From positions 35,566 to 99,565 of the forward strand of contig DXIH01000037.1 of assembly GCA_019112965.1 (NCBI GenBank): 64,000 nt of DNA. Direction: 5' to 3'. Each line of letters begins with the position of its first letter. Positions within the stretch are counted from its first letter, which is position 1. Position numbers and translations under genes: made by a program. The notes beneath the pieces are model-generated. The model worked only from the letters and a program-made list of their open reading frames with translations. It was not told the DNA's origin and did not search any database. Source of the stretch: Candidatus Sphingomonas excrementigallinarum. GTDB taxonomy: Bacteria; Pseudomonadota; Alphaproteobacteria; Sphingomonadales; Sphingomonadaceae. Shown here piece by piece: positions 34,723-45,318 of this stretch.

Positions 34723-34841
34723 CCCAATTCTACTCCGCCGTTCCCGGTCGATACGCTAAGACCGGGCCCCTGAATAACTGTTAGTGCACCAGCGACCGGC
34801 CCGGTGCCAACCCAAAACTGCCCAGTGTCGCGCAGTTTTGC

Positions 34842-36101
34842 TTAATAATTTGCCTTCGCCGCCTGAATCAGCCGCCGGAACAGCCCCATGCCGCTGGGCC
34901 GGTGCACCGCCTGGTTCACCGCCGGGATGCTGCGCAGGTCGATCGGGTCGGTCGCGGCATAGAAAGCCAGGCCCGCGAGCGTCGCGAAAGCGGGTCCGCC
35001 ATGCGCATCGGGCAGGCCGGTCAGCCCGCGCGGTCGGCCGATCCGAACCGAGCGGCCCAGCGCCTGCTGCGCATAATCGGCAATGCCCTTCAACTCCGCG
35101 CCGCCGCCGGTCAGCACGACCTGGCGCCCCACCGGCCCCTCGAACTTCAGATGCTGGAGCGCCTTGCGGATCTCGCCCATCTGATGCTCCAGCCGCTGGC
35201 GGATCACGCCGATCAGTTGCGCCTTGGTGATCTGCATCGTGTCGCCGCCATCTTCCGCAGAGATCGGCGTCACCTGTAGCATGTCGTGATTGTCCCGCGG
35301 GCTGGCATTGGCCGAGCCGTGGAAACACTTCATCCGCTCAGCCATCTGCCGCCGGGTGCCGAAGGCCGAGGCGACGTCGTCGGTGATGTCGGCCGCGCCC
35401 ATCGGCAGCGAGCAGAGCCCCACCAGCATACCGCCCGCGAACAGCGAGACATTGGTGATCCCCGCCCCCATCTCGACCAGCGCGACGCCCAGCTCGCGCT
35501 CCTCGTCGGACAGACAGGCCAGGCCCGTCGCGACGGGTGCCGCAATGATCGACTTCACCTCCAGATGCGCCGAACGGACGCACAGGTCGAGGTTGCGCAC
35601 CGGCGATCCGTCGGCGGCAACGACATGGATGTGCACGCCGAGCCGGTCGGCGTGCAGCCCGAGCGGCTTCTTCACGCCGGTCAGCCCGTCTAGCGTATAG
35701 AGCGCGGGCTGGGCGTGGAGCACCATCCGCCCCTGCGGGTCGATCGAGTTGCGCCCGGCCGCCAGCAGCGCATCGATATCGCCCTGTTCGACCTGATGAC
35801 CGCCCAACTCGAACTCGACCTCGGCCACGTCGGACACCAGGCCACCGGCCGAGAAACCGACCCAGACATTCTCGATGTTGAGCCCTGCGATCCGCTCGGC
35901 CTGTTCGACCGCCTCGCGCACTGCCGCCTCGGTCGCGCCCATATCGGCGATATAGCCGCGCTTGACGCCCCGGCTCTCGCGCTGGCCGGTGCCCAGCACG
36001 ATCAACTCGCCGCCATCGCCCTTGCGCGCGATCAGCGCCGACACCTTGGACGATCCGATATCGAGCGCGGTAATCAGCCCCTCGGGTGCAATCTTTGCCA
36101 T
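34842..36101 (-). CDS. ftsA: Cell division protein FtsA
   Basis: Actin-like ATPase that tethers FtsZ to the membrane, 419 residues. It shows the phosphate-1 motif ALDIGSSKVSALI, the SHS2/1C domain (NVWVGFSAGGLV), phosphate-2 VEMGAGITNVSLF, the adenosine motif VLTGGGAELKGI, and the C-terminal amphipathic helix GLFRRLIQAAKANY that inserts in the membrane. It starts 7 bases after ftsQ. Confidence 0.95.
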   Translation of the reverse strand: MAKIAPEGLITALDIGSSKVSALIARKGDGGELIVLGTGQRESRGVKRGYIADMGATEAAVREAVEQAERIAGLNIENVWVGFSAGGLVSDVAEVEFELGGHQVEQGDIDALLAAGRNSIDPQGRMVLHAQPALYTLDGLTGVKKPLGLHADRLGVHIHVVAADGSPVRNLDLCVRSAHLEVKSIIAAPVATGLACLSDEERELGVALVEMGAGITNVSLFAGGMLVGLCSLPMGAADITDDVASAFGTRRQMAERMKCFHGSANASPRDNHDMLQVTPISAEDGGDTMQITKAQLIGVIRQRLEHQMGEIRKALQHLKFEGPVGRQVVLTGGGAELKGIADYAQQALGRSVRIGRPRGLTGLPDAHGGPAFATLAGLAFYAATDPIDLRSIPAVNQAVHRPSGMGLFRRLIQAAKANY

Positions 36102-36108
36102 GGTCCTG

Positions 36109-37053
36109 CTACCCCTGTGATTCCCCGGTGCCGGACGCCTCTGTGGCGTTGCCCTCCGGCCCGGTGGCTTCCCCGGCCTGCGCCGGTTCGGCCAGCGCGT
36201 GATTCTGATTCAATCCGGGCTTGCGTGCAACCAGCTTTGCAGGATCGCGCATGTCGAAGCGCAGCCAGCCGCGCCCGAGCAGCGGTCGCGAGCCGTCCAT
36301 CGCCGCGAACTTCATCAGCGCCGCGCCCGCCCCATCTTCGGGCAGCGCCAGCGTCTCGCCGCTGTCGAAGGTGATGTCCCAGCGCCGGTTGCCGATCCAC
36401 GTCGCCGCCTTCACGCGCGGCTTCAGGGCGGGGGCGGCGGACAGCAGCGCCTGATAGGCGGGCTCCTGCAAATTCGCGCCCGGCCCGATGATGAGCGGCA
36501 GGTCGGGCATCGCCTCTGGGCGCACCGGCTCCAGCAGCACGCCGCTCGCATCGATCAGGGTCAGCTGGCCATTGTCCTGCCACACCGCCGCCGGGCTGCG
36601 CTCGTCGATATCGACCAGCAACGTGTCGGGCAGGCGGCGCGAGACATGCGCGTCCTTGATCCAGCCATAGCGGAGCAGCTTGGCGCGGACATCCTCCAGA
36701 TTGACGAGCGGCATCGCCCGGCTCTGCTGGTCGAGCGCGACGGCATAGACGGTCATCCGGTCCATGCGCTTCAGGCCCGTGACCTCGATCTGCTGGACGC
36801 GGAAACCGGCATGGCCCGCCTCTTCGGCGATCGCGGTGCCGATCATGCCCGGCACGCCGACATAGGTCGCGACCGCCAACACCGCCGCGCCCGCGCCGCC
36901 CAGGATCGTCCAGGTGACGGCCTTCTTGATTGTCTCCTCGCTGACCGGCACCTTGGCCAGCAGGCGCTGCGCCAACGTGACGCGCTTGACCGGCTGTCGG
37001 CGACGCGGGGCCGGACGGCGCGGCGGGGGGCCGCGCTTGATCGTGCGGCTCAT
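36109..37053 (-). CDS. ftsQ: Cell division protein FtsQ
   Basis: Bitopic divisome protein of 314 residues. A strongly basic cytoplasmic N-terminus (RGPPPRRPAPRRRQ) is followed by one TM helix (about 48-66) and a periplasmic POTRA domain (FRVQQIEVTGLKRMD), then the beta domain with VNLEDVRAKLLRYGWIKDAH and RLPDTLLVDIDERSP. It scaffolds FtsL and FtsB. The start overlaps the ddlB stop by ATGA. Confidence 0.92.
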   Translation of the reverse strand: MSRTIKRGPPPRRPAPRRRQPVKRVTLAQRLLAKVPVSEETIKKAVTWTILGGAGAAVLAVATYVGVPGMIGTAIAEEAGHAGFRVQQIEVTGLKRMDRMTVYAVALDQQSRAMPLVNLEDVRAKLLRYGWIKDAHVSRRLPDTLLVDIDERSPAAVWQDNGQLTLIDASGVLLEPVRPEAMPDLPLIIGPGANLQEPAYQALLSAAPALKPRVKAATWIGNRRWDITFDSGETLALPEDGAGAALMKFAAMDGSRPLLGRGWLRFDMRDPAKLVARKPGLNQNHALAEPAQAGEATGPEGNATEASGTGESQG

Positions 37054-37985
37054 CCCGCCTGATCCTTATACCATTGCAGCGCCTCGTCGACGATCGCCTG
37101 GACCACGGCGTCATAATCCATGCCGACATGGCGGCCCTGTTCGGGCACTAGGCTGAGCGGGGTCATGCCCGGCTGGGTGTTGACCTCCAGCAGGAACAGC
37201 CCGTCGACGCCGCGCTCGTCGTCCCAGCGGAAGTCGGAGCGCGAGGCCCCGCGACAGCCCAGGATCCGGTGCGCCTCCAGTGCCAGCGCCTTGCACGCCT
37301 CGGCAATGTCGTCGGGAATCTGCGCGGGGCAGACATGCTCGGTCAGCCCATCGGTGTATTTGGCGTCGAAATCATACCAGCCGTTCTTGGGCTTCAGCTC
37401 GGTGACGCCCAGCGCGCGGCCGCCCAGCACGGCGGTGGTCAACTCGCGGCCCCGGATATAGGGCTCGGCCAGCAATTCCTCGAATTCGGCCCAGGGACCG
37501 GCGGCGTCGCGCGCGATGGGCTGGCCATGGTTGCTGGTGTCGGTGACGATCGCGACGCCGACCGACGAGCCCTCATTGACCGGCTTCAGCACATAGGGAC
37601 GCGGCAGGGGATCACCGACGAACAGCTCTTCCGACTTGACTATGCGGCCGCCGGGCATGGGGATGCCGTGTGGCACGAGCGCCTGCTTGGTCAGCACCTT
37701 GTCGATCGCGATGACCGACGTGGCGAGGCCCGAATGGGTGTACGGAATGCCCATCAGGTCGAGCATCCCCTGCACCGTGCCGTCCTCGCCGGGCGAGCCG
37801 TGCAGCGCGTTGAAGACGAGGTCGGGCTGGGCCTCGACCAGTTTCGCGGCCAGATCGCGATCCATGTCGATCCGGGTCACGCGGTGGCCGTTCCGCTCCA
37901 GCGCATCGGCAACGCCCGCGCCCGACATCAGCGACACCGGCCGCTCCGCCGACCAGCCGCCCATCAGTACGACGATATGCATCAC
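37050..37985 (-). CDS. ddlB: D-alanine--D-alanine ligase
   Basis: ATP-grasp enzyme that makes the D-Ala-D-Ala dipeptide for MurF, 311 residues. Motifs are VLMGGWSAERPVSLMSG at the N-terminus, HGSPGEDGTVQGMLDLMGIPYTHSG, KPVNEGSSVGV in the ATP-grasp, and the C-terminal LLEVNTQPGMTPLSLVPEQ. Two ATG codons in a row (37985, 37982) can start it. A palindromic repeat separates it from murB. Confidence 0.95.
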   Translation of the reverse strand: MMHIVVLMGGWSAERPVSLMSGAGVADALERNGHRVTRIDMDRDLAAKLVEAQPDLVFNALHGSPGEDGTVQGMLDLMGIPYTHSGLATSVIAIDKVLTKQALVPHGIPMPGGRIVKSEELFVGDPLPRPYVLKPVNEGSSVGVAIVTDTSNHGQPIARDAAGPWAEFEELLAEPYIRGRELTTAVLGGRALGVTELKPKNGWYDFDAKYTDGLTEHVCPAQIPDDIAEACKALALEAHRILGCRGASRSDFRWDDERGVDGLFLLEVNTQPGMTPLSLVPEQGRHVGMDYDAVVQAIVDEALQWYKDQAG

Positions 37986-38015
37986 GCGATCCTTGTTGTT
38001 TGCGTGGAGTCTTCT

Positions 38016-38144
38016 TCAATCCTCCCCAAGCTCGCTTGGGGAGGGGGACCGCGCTCGCAGAGCGTGGTGGAGGGGCAAGCCCCTCGCCCCTCCACCACCG
38101 CTTCGCGGCGGTCCCCCTCCCCATCGAAGATGGGGAGGAATGGG
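38016..38144. repeat. Palindromic repeat, type B, within the dcw cluster
   Basis: Left arm AATCCTCCCCAAGCTCGCTT + GGGGAGG, right arm CCCCTCCCCATCGAAGATGG + GGAGG. The inner palindrome ACCGCCGCGAAGCGGCGGT has the same layout as the other type B copies. It opens a gap of about 170 bases between ddlB and murB, which otherwise would probably abut as the other dcw genes do. Confidence 0.75.
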
Positions 38145-38154
38145 AAGGCGGCGG

Positions 38155-39042
38155 TCACTTCGCCACCCCGACGCGCTGGATTTCCCATTCCAGGGTTACA
38201 CCCGACTGGGCCTTGACCTTGTCCCGGACATCCTCGCCCAGCGCCTCGATCTCGGCCGCCGTCGCGTTGCCGAGGTTCAGGAGGAAATTGCAATGCTTCT
38301 CCGACACCTGCGCATCGCCGCGCGTCAGCCCGCGACAGCCCGCCGCATCGACCAGCGCCCAGGCCTTGTGCCCCTCGGGGTTCTTGAAGGTCGAGCCGCC
38401 GGTCTTGGAGCGCAGCGGCTGCGACGCCTCGCGCGCGGCGGCGATGCGGTCCATCTCGGCCTGGATGTCGGCCGGTTCGGCGGCGTGGCCGCGGAACGTC
38501 GCCTCGACCACCACCGTACCGTCGGTCAGGTTGGAGTGACGATAGGTATATTCGAGGTCCGCGACGCCCAGCGTCTCGACCGTCCCGTCGCGGCGGACGA
38601 CCGTGGCGGAGACCAGCACGTCCGCCACCTCGCGTCCATAGGCCCCGCCATTCATCCGGACGAACCCGCCGACCGTGCCGGGGATCGAGCGCAGGAACTC
38701 CAGCCCGCCGATGCCTGCATCGCGCGCGTTGGAGGAGACGAGGATGCCCGAGGTGCCGCCGCCGCAGGTGATAAGGTGCCCCTCCCCTGCGCGCGCATAG
38801 CTGAACGGCTTGCCCAGACGAATCACCACACCGGGCACGCCACCGTCACGGACGATCAGGTTGGAGCCCAGGCCGAGCGCCATCACCGGCACATCGCCGC
38901 CAAGCCCCCGCAGGAACGCCGACAGGTCATCGACGTCCTTAGGCTCCAGCAGATATTCGGCCGGTCCGCCCGCCTTGAACCACACCAGCGGCGCCAGCGG
39001 CGCACCCGGTGTCAGTCGGCCGGCGGTGTCGGGCAGGTTCAT
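38155..39042 (-). CDS. murB: UDP-N-acetylenolpyruvoylglucosamine reductase
   Basis: FAD-dependent reductase that produces UDP-MurNAc, 295 residues. Motifs include [10 protein letters not shown]-like [60 protein letters not shown] with the catalytic Ser region, and [17 protein letters not shown]. The start at 39042 overlaps the murC stop by ATGA; the longer frame is not needed. Confidence 0.95.
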   Translation of the reverse strand: MNLPDTAGRLTPGAPLAPLVWFKAGGPAEYLLEPKDVDDLSAFLRGLGGDVPVMALGLGSNLIVRDGGVPGVVIRLGKPFSYARAGEGHLITCGGGTSGILVSSNARDAGIGGLEFLRSIPGTVGGFVRMNGGAYGREVADVLVSATVVRRDGTVETLGVADLEYTYRHSNLTDGTVVVEATFRGHAAEPADIQAEMDRIAAAREASQPLRSKTGGSTFKNPEGHKAWALVDAAGCRGLTRGDAQVSEKHCNFLLNLGNATAAEIEALGEDVRDKVKAQSGVTLEWEIQRVGVAK

Positions 39043-40454
39043 CGGCGCGCCTCGATGGCGTCCGCCAGGCCCGCCGCCCATTTGGTGATGTCGCCCGCCC
39101 CCAGGCAGACGATCATGTCATCCGCGCGGATCGAGCCCGCCAGTTCCTCGGCCAGCGCATCGGCGTCGGCAATCGTGGCGGTCGAGCGGTGCCCGCGCCG
39201 CTTCAGCCCCTCGACCAAAGCGTCGGCATCGACACCCTCAATCGGCGGCTCACCCGCCGCAAAGACCGGCGTCACCAGCACGCGATCGGCATCGTTGAAG
39301 GCGGTCTGGAACTCCTCCATCAAATTGCCGAGCCGGGTGAAGCGATGCGGCTGCACCACCGCGATCACGCGACCGCGTGCGCCTTCACGCGCGGCGGCCA
39401 GCACCGCGCGGATTTCGACCGGGTGATGGCCATAATCATCGATGACGGTCGCCGTGCCGCCGTCCACCGCGATCTCGCCGACCTTGGTGAAACGCCGCTT
39501 GACCCCGCCGAACTGGCCGAAGCCCTGCTGGATGGTCGCGTCGTCGATACCCAGCTCCAGCGCGACGCCGATCGCGGCCAGCGCATTCTGGACATTGTGG
39601 CGGCCGGGCATGGGCAGCTCGATCCCCTCGATCGAGCGGCTGGAGCCGTCACGGTGGCGGATGATCGCCTCGAAACGGTTGCCGCCGGGGATCGGCGTGA
39701 CGTTGACGCCGCGCACGTCCGCCTGCGCCGAAAAGCCATAGGTCACGACGCGCCGGTCACGCACGCGCGGCAGGATGTTCTGCACCTCGGGGTGGTCGAG
39801 ACAGAGCAAGGCCGCGCCGTAGAAGGGCACATTCTCGACGAACTCTACGAACGCGTCCTTCACCCGGTCGAACGAGCCATAATGGTCGAGATGCTCGGGA
39901 TCGATATTGGTCACGACCGCGATCGTGCCGTCCAGGCGCAGGAAGCTGCCGTCGCTCTCGTCCGCCTCGACCACCATCCAGTCGCTCGCACCCAGACGCG
40001 CGTTCGAGCCATAACTGTTGATGATGCCGCCATTGATGACGGTCGGGTCGACCCCGCCCGCATCCAGCAGCGCCGCGACCATCGAGGTCGTCGTCGTCTT
40101 GCCATGCGTGCCCGCCACCGCGACGGTGGATTTCAGCCGCATCAGCTCGGCCAGCATCTCGGCGCGGCGCACCACGGGGATGCGGCGTTCCAGCGCGGCT
40201 TCGACTTCGGGATTGGAGCGGGTGATCGCGGTCGAGGTCACGACCACCGCCGCATCGCCCAGATTGTCCGCGGCATGGCCGATGGCGACCGGAATGCCCT
40301 TGTCGCGCAGGCCCTGCACCACATAGCCCTCGGCCACGTCGGAGCCCTGCACCCGGTAGCCGAGATTCTTCATCACCTCGGCAATGCCCGACATGCCGAT
40401 GCCGCCGATGCCGACGAAGTGGATCGTGCCGATATCCGTGGCGACGCCCTTCAT
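39039..40454 (-). CDS. murC: UDP-N-acetylmuramate--L-alanine ligase
   Basis: Mur ligase that adds L-Ala to UDP-MurNAc, 471 residues. N-terminal Rossmann segment [18 protein letters not shown]-binding [10 protein letters not shown] (115-124), central EADESDGSF and the C-terminal [10 protein letters not shown] and VQPHRFTR motifs are all present. The start overlaps murG (ATGA). Confidence 0.96.
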   Translation of the reverse strand: MKGVATDIGTIHFVGIGGIGMSGIAEVMKNLGYRVQGSDVAEGYVVQGLRDKGIPVAIGHAADNLGDAAVVVTSTAITRSNPEVEAALERRIPVVRRAEMLAELMRLKSTVAVAGTHGKTTTTSMVAALLDAGGVDPTVINGGIINSYGSNARLGASDWMVVEADESDGSFLRLDGTIAVVTNIDPEHLDHYGSFDRVKDAFVEFVENVPFYGAALLCLDHPEVQNILPRVRDRRVVTYGFSAQADVRGVNVTPIPGGNRFEAIIRHRDGSSRSIEGIELPMPGRHNVQNALAAIGVALELGIDDATIQQGFGQFGGVKRRFTKVGEIAVDGGTATVIDDYGHHPVEIRAVLAAAREGARGRVIAVVQPHRFTRLGNLMEEFQTAFNDADRVLVTPVFAAGEPPIEGVDADALVEGLKRRGHRSTATIADADALAEELAGSIRADDMIVCLGAGDITKWAAGLADAIEARR

Positions 40455-41602
40455 GCGCCTGCTCCCGCCAAACTGGTTTTCCTTTGTGCCTTGCCGACCG
40501 GCAGGACCATGCGAGGGGAATCGAGGCTCTCGACCAGATCGGCCAGATCGCTCGCCGCCTCCGGCCGTCCGCAGTTCCGCGCCCGCCCCGCCGCATTCTC
40601 CAGCGCCGCCGGGTCGAGGCCCAGCTTCTGCATCTGCTTGGCGAGTTCGACCGGCGTGAAGTCACCCTGCGCGATGGTCCGCGCGCCGCCCGCCTTCGTC
40701 ATCTCGCGCGCGTTCGCCGTCTGGTGATCGTCGGTCGCACTAGGCAGCGGCACCAGGATCGCGGGACGGCCCGCGACCGTCAGCTCCGCCAGCGTCGAGG
40801 CCCCGGCGCGCGCGATCACCAGATGCGCCCAGGCCAGCTGTTCGGGCAGGTCGGGCAGATAGGTGGCGAGTTCGGCCGGGATCTCATGCTCGGCATATTT
40901 GGCGCGCACCGCGTCGATATCCTCGATCCGCGCCTGATGCGTCACCTGCAACCGCCGCCGGAAGGTGACCGGCAGCATCGCGAGACCATCAGGCACGACC
41001 TGGCTCAGGATGCTCGCCCCCTGGCTGCCGCCGGTGACGAGGACGCGGAAGATGCCGTCCTCCTCGAGCAGCGGATAGGGCCGCGCACGCAGCGCCAGTA
41101 CCTGATCGCGCACCGGGTTGCCGATCAGCCGGGTCTTGTCGGCGTGCTTGGCGCTCAGCCGCTGCGTCTCCTCATAGGATAGTGCGATCGCATCGACCTT
41201 GCCCGCGACCAGCCGGTTGACGCGGCCGAGCACCGCGTTCTGCTCGTGGATGGCGGTGGGGATGCCTTCCGCAAACGCCGCGAGCAACGCGGGCATCGCC
41301 GGATAGCCGCCGAAACCGATCACCGCCGCCGGGCGGAAGGTCTTGTAGAGTTCGCGCGCCATCGCCCGGCCGCGCCACATCTCGCGCAGCGCCTTGGCCC
41401 AGCCGATCGGCCCGCCCGAAAAGCGCCCGGCGGGCAGGACATGCGTCTGGATATCCTCGAACAGCCCCGGGAAGCGAACGCCGCGCGCGTCCGAAACCAG
41501 CGCCACGCGGTGGCCGCGCCGGGTCAGCTCGGCCGCGAGCGCGGCGGCGGGCACCATGTGACCGCCGGTACCCCCGGCGGCGAGGACGAAGTGACGGCTC
41601 AT
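40451..41602 (-). CDS. murG: MurG, lipid II-forming N-acetylglucosaminyltransferase
   Basis: Membrane-associated GT28 enzyme converting lipid I to lipid II, 383 residues. It has the N-terminal glycine loop [45 protein letters not shown] and the UDP-GlcNAc region [11 protein letters not shown]. The ATG at 41602 overlaps the ftsW stop (ATGA); it is preferred over the upstream 41614. Confidence 0.95.
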   Translation of the reverse strand: MSRHFVLAAGGTGGHMVPAAALAAELTRRGHRVALVSDARGVRFPGLFEDIQTHVLPAGRFSGGPIGWAKALREMWRGRAMARELYKTFRPAAVIGFGGYPAMPALLAAFAEGIPTAIHEQNAVLGRVNRLVAGKVDAIALSYEETQRLSAKHADKTRLIGNPVRDQVLALRARPYPLLEEDGIFRVLVTGGSQGASILSQVVPDGLAMLPVTFRRRLQVTHQARIEDIDAVRAKYAEHEIPAELATYLPDLPEQLAWAHLVIARAGASTLAELTVAGRPAILVPLPSATDDHQTANAREMTKAGGARTIAQGDFTPVELAKQMQKLGLDPAALENAAGRARNCGRPEAASDLADLVESLDSPRMVLPVGKAQRKTSLAGAGA

Positions 41603-42828
41603 TGCCCGCTCCACCTGACTATATAGGGGCTGCGCGTCAGGAACGGATTGCGCCGGGTGAACGCCAGCAACAACCCCATCCCGATCGACAGCGCGATCAT
41701 CGACGAGCCGCCATAGCTGATGAACGGCAGGGTCATCCCCTTGGACGGGGCCAGCCCCGTATTCACCGCCATCGAGATCAGCGCCTGCGCGCCGAACTGC
41801 ACCGCCAGCCCGGAGGCGGCGTAGAGCTTGAACTCGTCCTGTTCGTCAAGCAGCTTCACGAACACGCGCACCACGATCGCCAGAAACACCAGAGCGATGA
41901 TCGAACAGGCGATCAGCCCAAATTCCTCGCCGATCACCGAAAAGATATAGTCGGTATGCGCTTCCGGAAGGCCGAACTTGGCGGTGCCGCCCCCCGGCCC
42001 CGTGCCCGTCCAGCCGCCCGCCGTCAGCGTGTTGTGCGCGGCGTTGACCTGAAAATGGTCGGCCGCGCCCTCGCCGTCGACATCGGGGAACAGGAAGGCG
42101 TTAATGCGGCTGCGCGCCACGCCATAGAACATATAGGCGGTGACGAGGCCGATCGGCGCCAGCGAACCGATCGCCAGCATCACCCGCATCGGCGTGCCGG
42201 AGATCATCAGCAGCGCGATCCAGACCAGACAGAAGACGATCGTCTGGCCGAAATCGGGTTGCAGCATCAACAGTCCGGCAACGAGCGCCGTCATGCCCAT
42301 GGTGATGAGCGTGGCGGGCAGGTCCTTCTCCTTGGCCCGCAGCGACAAGATCCAGGCGGTCGTTACGATGAACATCGGCTTCAGGAACTCGGACGGCTGG
42401 AATTGCGCGATGCCGAACCCGACCCAGCGCCGCGCGCCGTTGATCGACACCCCGATGAACGGCGTCAGCGCCAGCACCCCGATCAGCACCGCCGTCCCCA
42501 GCACCGCCATGCGCCGCGCGGTGACGACGGGCAGCATCGATACGGCAAACAGCACGGGCAGCGAGACGCCGACCCACATCACCTGCCGCCAGAAATAATT
42601 GAGCGGCGCGAATTTGCGATGCTCACCCGAATAGCGGATCGCCGTGGCCGGGCTGGCGGCGGCGACCGCGATCAGGCCGATCGCGATCAGGAACAGGGTG
42701 AGCAGCAGCAGCACCCGGTCGATATCCCAGAACCAGGTGCCCAGCGGCGAGCGGTCGCCCCGTCCACCGCGCCCCTTCATCGATCCAATCAAGCCGGGAC
42801 GCGGGGTCTTGGGTGCGCGCTCGCTCAT
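41599..42828 (-). CDS. ftsW: FtsW, septal peptidoglycan glycosyltransferase
   Basis: SEDS-family lipid II polymerase of 409 residues with about ten TM helices. It shows GARRWVGFGIAQFQPSEFLK, the LLMLQPDFGQT motif, the periplasmic loop with HTDYIFSVIGEEFG and the C-terminal PFISYGGSSMIA, all typical of FtsW. It works with FtsI, also in this cluster. ATGA overlap with murD. Confidence 0.95.
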   Translation of the reverse strand: MSERAPKTPRPGLIGSMKGRGGRGDRSPLGTWFWDIDRVLLLLTLFLIAIGLIAVAAASPATAIRYSGEHRKFAPLNYFWRQVMWVGVSLPVLFAVSMLPVVTARRMAVLGTAVLIGVLALTPFIGVSINGARRWVGFGIAQFQPSEFLKPMFIVTTAWILSLRAKEKDLPATLITMGMTALVAGLLMLQPDFGQTIVFCLVWIALLMISGTPMRVMLAIGSLAPIGLVTAYMFYGVARSRINAFLFPDVDGEGAADHFQVNAAHNTLTAGGWTGTGPGGGTAKFGLPEAHTDYIFSVIGEEFGLIACSIIALVFLAIVVRVFVKLLDEQDEFKLYAASGLAVQFGAQALISMAVNTGLAPSKGMTLPFISYGGSSMIALSIGMGLLLAFTRRNPFLTRSPYIVRWSGQ

Positions 42829-44246
42829 GCCAGGGCCTCCACCGCCGCGTGAAAGGCATCGCCCCGCGCTTCGTAATCGCGGAACTGGTCGAAGCTGGCA
42901 CAGGCCGGGGACAACAGCACCGTATCACCGGGCCGCGCCGCCGCCGCCGCATGAGCGACCGCCGCCTCCAGCGTGCCGGATTGCTCGACCACGGGAATCT
43001 TTTCCTTCAGTAGATCAAAGAACAACGGCGCGGCCTCGCCGATCGTATAGGCCGCAACGACATGATCCAGATGCGCGGCACAGGCGTCGAGGTCGTCGCC
43101 TTTGCGCTTGCCACCGACAATCCAGTGGACGCGGGGAAAGGCCGCCAGTGCGGGGGCGGTCGACTCCGGGTTGGTCGCCTTCGAGTCGTTCACAAACGCC
43201 ACGCCGTTCCGGGTGGCGACATGTTGCATCCGGTGCGGCAGGCTGGCGTAGGTGCGCAGTCCCATCCGAATGGTATGGAGATCGAGACCGAGAATATCAC
43301 ATACTTCGACGGCGGCACGGGCGTTGTGCCGGTTATGTGGCCCCTGCAAGGCGGGCCATTCGCGCTGTTCGCTATCTTCAATAGGTTTGAAGTCGAAAGC
43401 ATCCTCGATAAAGCTCGCAACCACGCCCTTTGAACCGCGCAAAGCATCATGATCTGCGGCCGAGACGACATCGACCACAGCGTTGCGCCCGGCCGACTGC
43501 ATCGAAAACAATCGAGCCTTCGACGCTGCGTACCCCTCGAACCCATCATAACGATCGAGATGGTCGGGCGTGATGTTCAGCAACACCGCGACGTCGCAGT
43601 CCAGACTCTGCGTCAGGTCGATCTGATAGCTGGACAGTTCCAGGACATAGACCCCGCCCTGGGGCAGAGGCTCCTGCCCCAGGATCGGCAGGCCGATATT
43701 GCCGCCCATCAGGGTCGGCACGCCCGCCGTCGTCAGGATGTGGTGGACCAACGCGGTCGTGGTCGACTTGCCGTTGGTGCCGGTGATGCCGACGACCTTG
43801 TGCGGCGGGAGGTCCTTGCGGGCCTGTGCGAAAAGCTCGATATCGCCGATGACGGGCACCCCTGCCGCCCGCGCCGCAGCGGCCAGCGGATGGGTGTTGA
43901 GCGGTACCCCCGGCGACACGACCAGCGCGTCGAAACCGGACAGGTCGAGCGTGTCGAGGTCGGCAATCACCAGATCCTCCCCCGCACGGGGAGGGGGACC
44001 GCCAGCCGCAGGCTGGGGGTGGAGGAGGGCTTCGGCAAAGGGTGCCCCTTGCGGAACGCCCCCTCCACCAGCTTCGCTGGTCCCCCTCCCCGTACCGGGG
44101 AGGATCGCGTCACGCTTGGCGGGATCGCTGTCCCACGCCACGACGCTCGCCCCGCCTGCCAACAGCGCCGAAACGGTCGCGGCGCCGGAGCGTGCGAGCC
44201 CCAGCACCGCGTACCGTTTTCCCGCCCAGTCGCGCGAAACGATCAT
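42825..44246 (-). CDS. murD: UDP-N-acetylmuramoylalanine--D-glutamate ligase with an in-frame repeat insertion
   Basis: Mur ligase adding D-Glu, 473 residues. The ATP loop [17 protein letters not shown] (153-169), [12 protein letters not shown] and the C-terminal [19 protein letters not shown] are intact. Between the N-terminal Rossmann segment ([20 protein letters not shown], to about residue 46) and [20 protein letters not shown] (from 91) lies a Gly/Pro-rich block of 45 residues encoded by a type B palindromic repeat (43974-44108). The repeat is a multiple of three and has no stop in this frame, so the ligase may stay functional with a surface loop. Translationally coupled to mraY and ftsW. 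Confidence 0.93.
   Translation of the reverse strand: MIVSRDWAGKRYAVLGLARSGAATVSALLAGGASVVAWDSDPAKRDAILPGTGRGTSEAGGGGVPQGAPFAEALLHPQPAAGGPPPRAGEDLVIADLDTLDLSGFDALVVSPGVPLNTHPLAAAARAAGVPVIGDIELFAQARKDLPPHKVVGITGTNGKSTTTALVHHILTTAGVPTLMGGNIGLPILGQEPLPQGGVYVLELSSYQIDLTQSLDCDVAVLLNITPDHLDRYDGFEGYAASKARLFSMQSAGRNAVVDVVSAADHDALRGSKGVVASFIEDAFDFKPIEDSEQREWPALQGPHNRHNARAAVEVCDILGLDLHTIRMGLRTYASLPHRMQHVATRNGVAFVNDSKATNPESTAPALAAFPRVHWIVGGKRKGDDLDACAAHLDHVVAAYTIGEAAPLFFDLLKEKIPVVEQSGTLEAAVAHAAAAARPGDTVLLSPACASFDQFRDYEARGDAFHAAVEALA
43974..44108. repeat. Palindromic repeat, type B, inside murD coding sequence
   Basis: The outer arms GATCCTCCCCCGCACGGGGA and CCCCGTACCGGGGAGGATC are near mirror images. 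An inner ACCAGCTTCGCTGGT palindrome lies at about 44075. Length is about 135 bases, i.e. 45 codons, and the reading frame of murD is kept. The same element type lies in intergenic regions elsewhere in the window. Confidence 0.85.
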
Positions 44247-45313
44247 CGCAGCTTCAACGTCGACAGGCCCGCCAGCGCCAGCACGAAGGCGATGATCCAG
44301 AAGCGGATCACGACCGTCGGTTCGGACCAGCCGAGCTGTTCGAAATGATGGTGGATCGGCGCCATGCGGAACACCCGCTTGCCGGTTCGCTTGTAGAAGA
44401 AGACCTGGATGATAACCGACAGCGCCTCGACCACGAACAGGCCGCCGATGATGCCCAGCACGATCTCGTGATGCGCGACGACCGCGATGGTGCCGAGCGC
44501 GCCGCCGAGCGCCAGGCTGCCGGTGTCACCCATGAACACCGCCGCCGGGGGCGCGTTGAACCACAGGAAGGCGAGCCCTGCCCCGACCACCGCGCCGCAG
44601 AAGATCGCCAGCTCGCCCGCGCCCGGCACATGCGGGATGCCGAGGTAATCGGCGAATTTCACGTTGCCCGCCAGATAGACGATAACCATGAACGCGACGC
44701 TGGCGATGATGACCGGCATGGTCGCCAGACCGTCGAGCCCATCGGTCAGGTTCACCGCATTGCCGAACGCCACGATCGTGAAGGCGGCGAACAGCGGGTA
44801 GAAATAGCCCAGATCCAGATACATGCGCGACGTGAACGGCAGGTACAGATGCGGCCCGTTCTGCCCCATGATGATCCACGCCGCGATGCCCGCGATCGCG
44901 AATTCCAGCATCAGCCGGGTCTTGCCCGAGACGCCCGCCGTCGAGGCCTTCCGCACCTTGTCGTAATCGTCGAGGAACCCGATCGCACCGAACCCCAGCG
45001 TCACGAACAGGCACGCCCAGACGAAGGGATTGAAGACGTTCATCCAGATCAGGATCGACAGCGTCATGCTGGTCAGGATCATCAGCCCGCCCATGGTCGG
45101 CGTACCGCGCTTGGCGAGGTGGGTCTGCGGCCCGTCGGCGCGGATCGGCTGCCCCTTGCCCTGGCGGACGCGCAGCCAGCCGATGAAGCGCGGCCCGATG
45201 ATGAGCCCGATGAACAAGGCGGTCGCCACCGTCGCGCCCGTCCGGAACGACTGGTAACGGATGAGGTTGAGAAGCCCCGGAAAACCGAGATGCTCCGCGA
45301 TCCAATACAGCAT
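44243..45313 (-). CDS. mraY: Phospho-MurNAc-pentapeptide transferase
   Basis: Polytopic enzyme making lipid I on undecaprenyl phosphate, 356 residues, about ten TM helices. Motifs: [10 protein letters not shown], the Asp-rich [41 protein letters not shown] and the basic-His [13 protein letters not shown]. Ends with ATGA overlap to murD; 5 bases after murF. Confidence 0.96.
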   Translation of the reverse strand: MLYWIAEHLGFPGLLNLIRYQSFRTGATVATALFIGLIIGPRFIGWLRVRQGKGQPIRADGPQTHLAKRGTPTMGGLMILTSMTLSILIWMNVFNPFVWACLFVTLGFGAIGFLDDYDKVRKASTAGVSGKTRLMLEFAIAGIAAWIIMGQNGPHLYLPFTSRMYLDLGYFYPLFAAFTIVAFGNAVNLTDGLDGLATMPVIIASVAFMVIVYLAGNVKFADYLGIPHVPGAGELAIFCGAVVGAGLAFLWFNAPPAAVFMGDTGSLALGGALGTIAVVAHHEIVLGIIGGLFVVEALSVIIQVFFYKRTGKRVFRMAPIHHHFEQLGWSEPTVVIRFWIIAFVLALAGLSTLKLR

Positions 45314-45318
45314 CTAAC

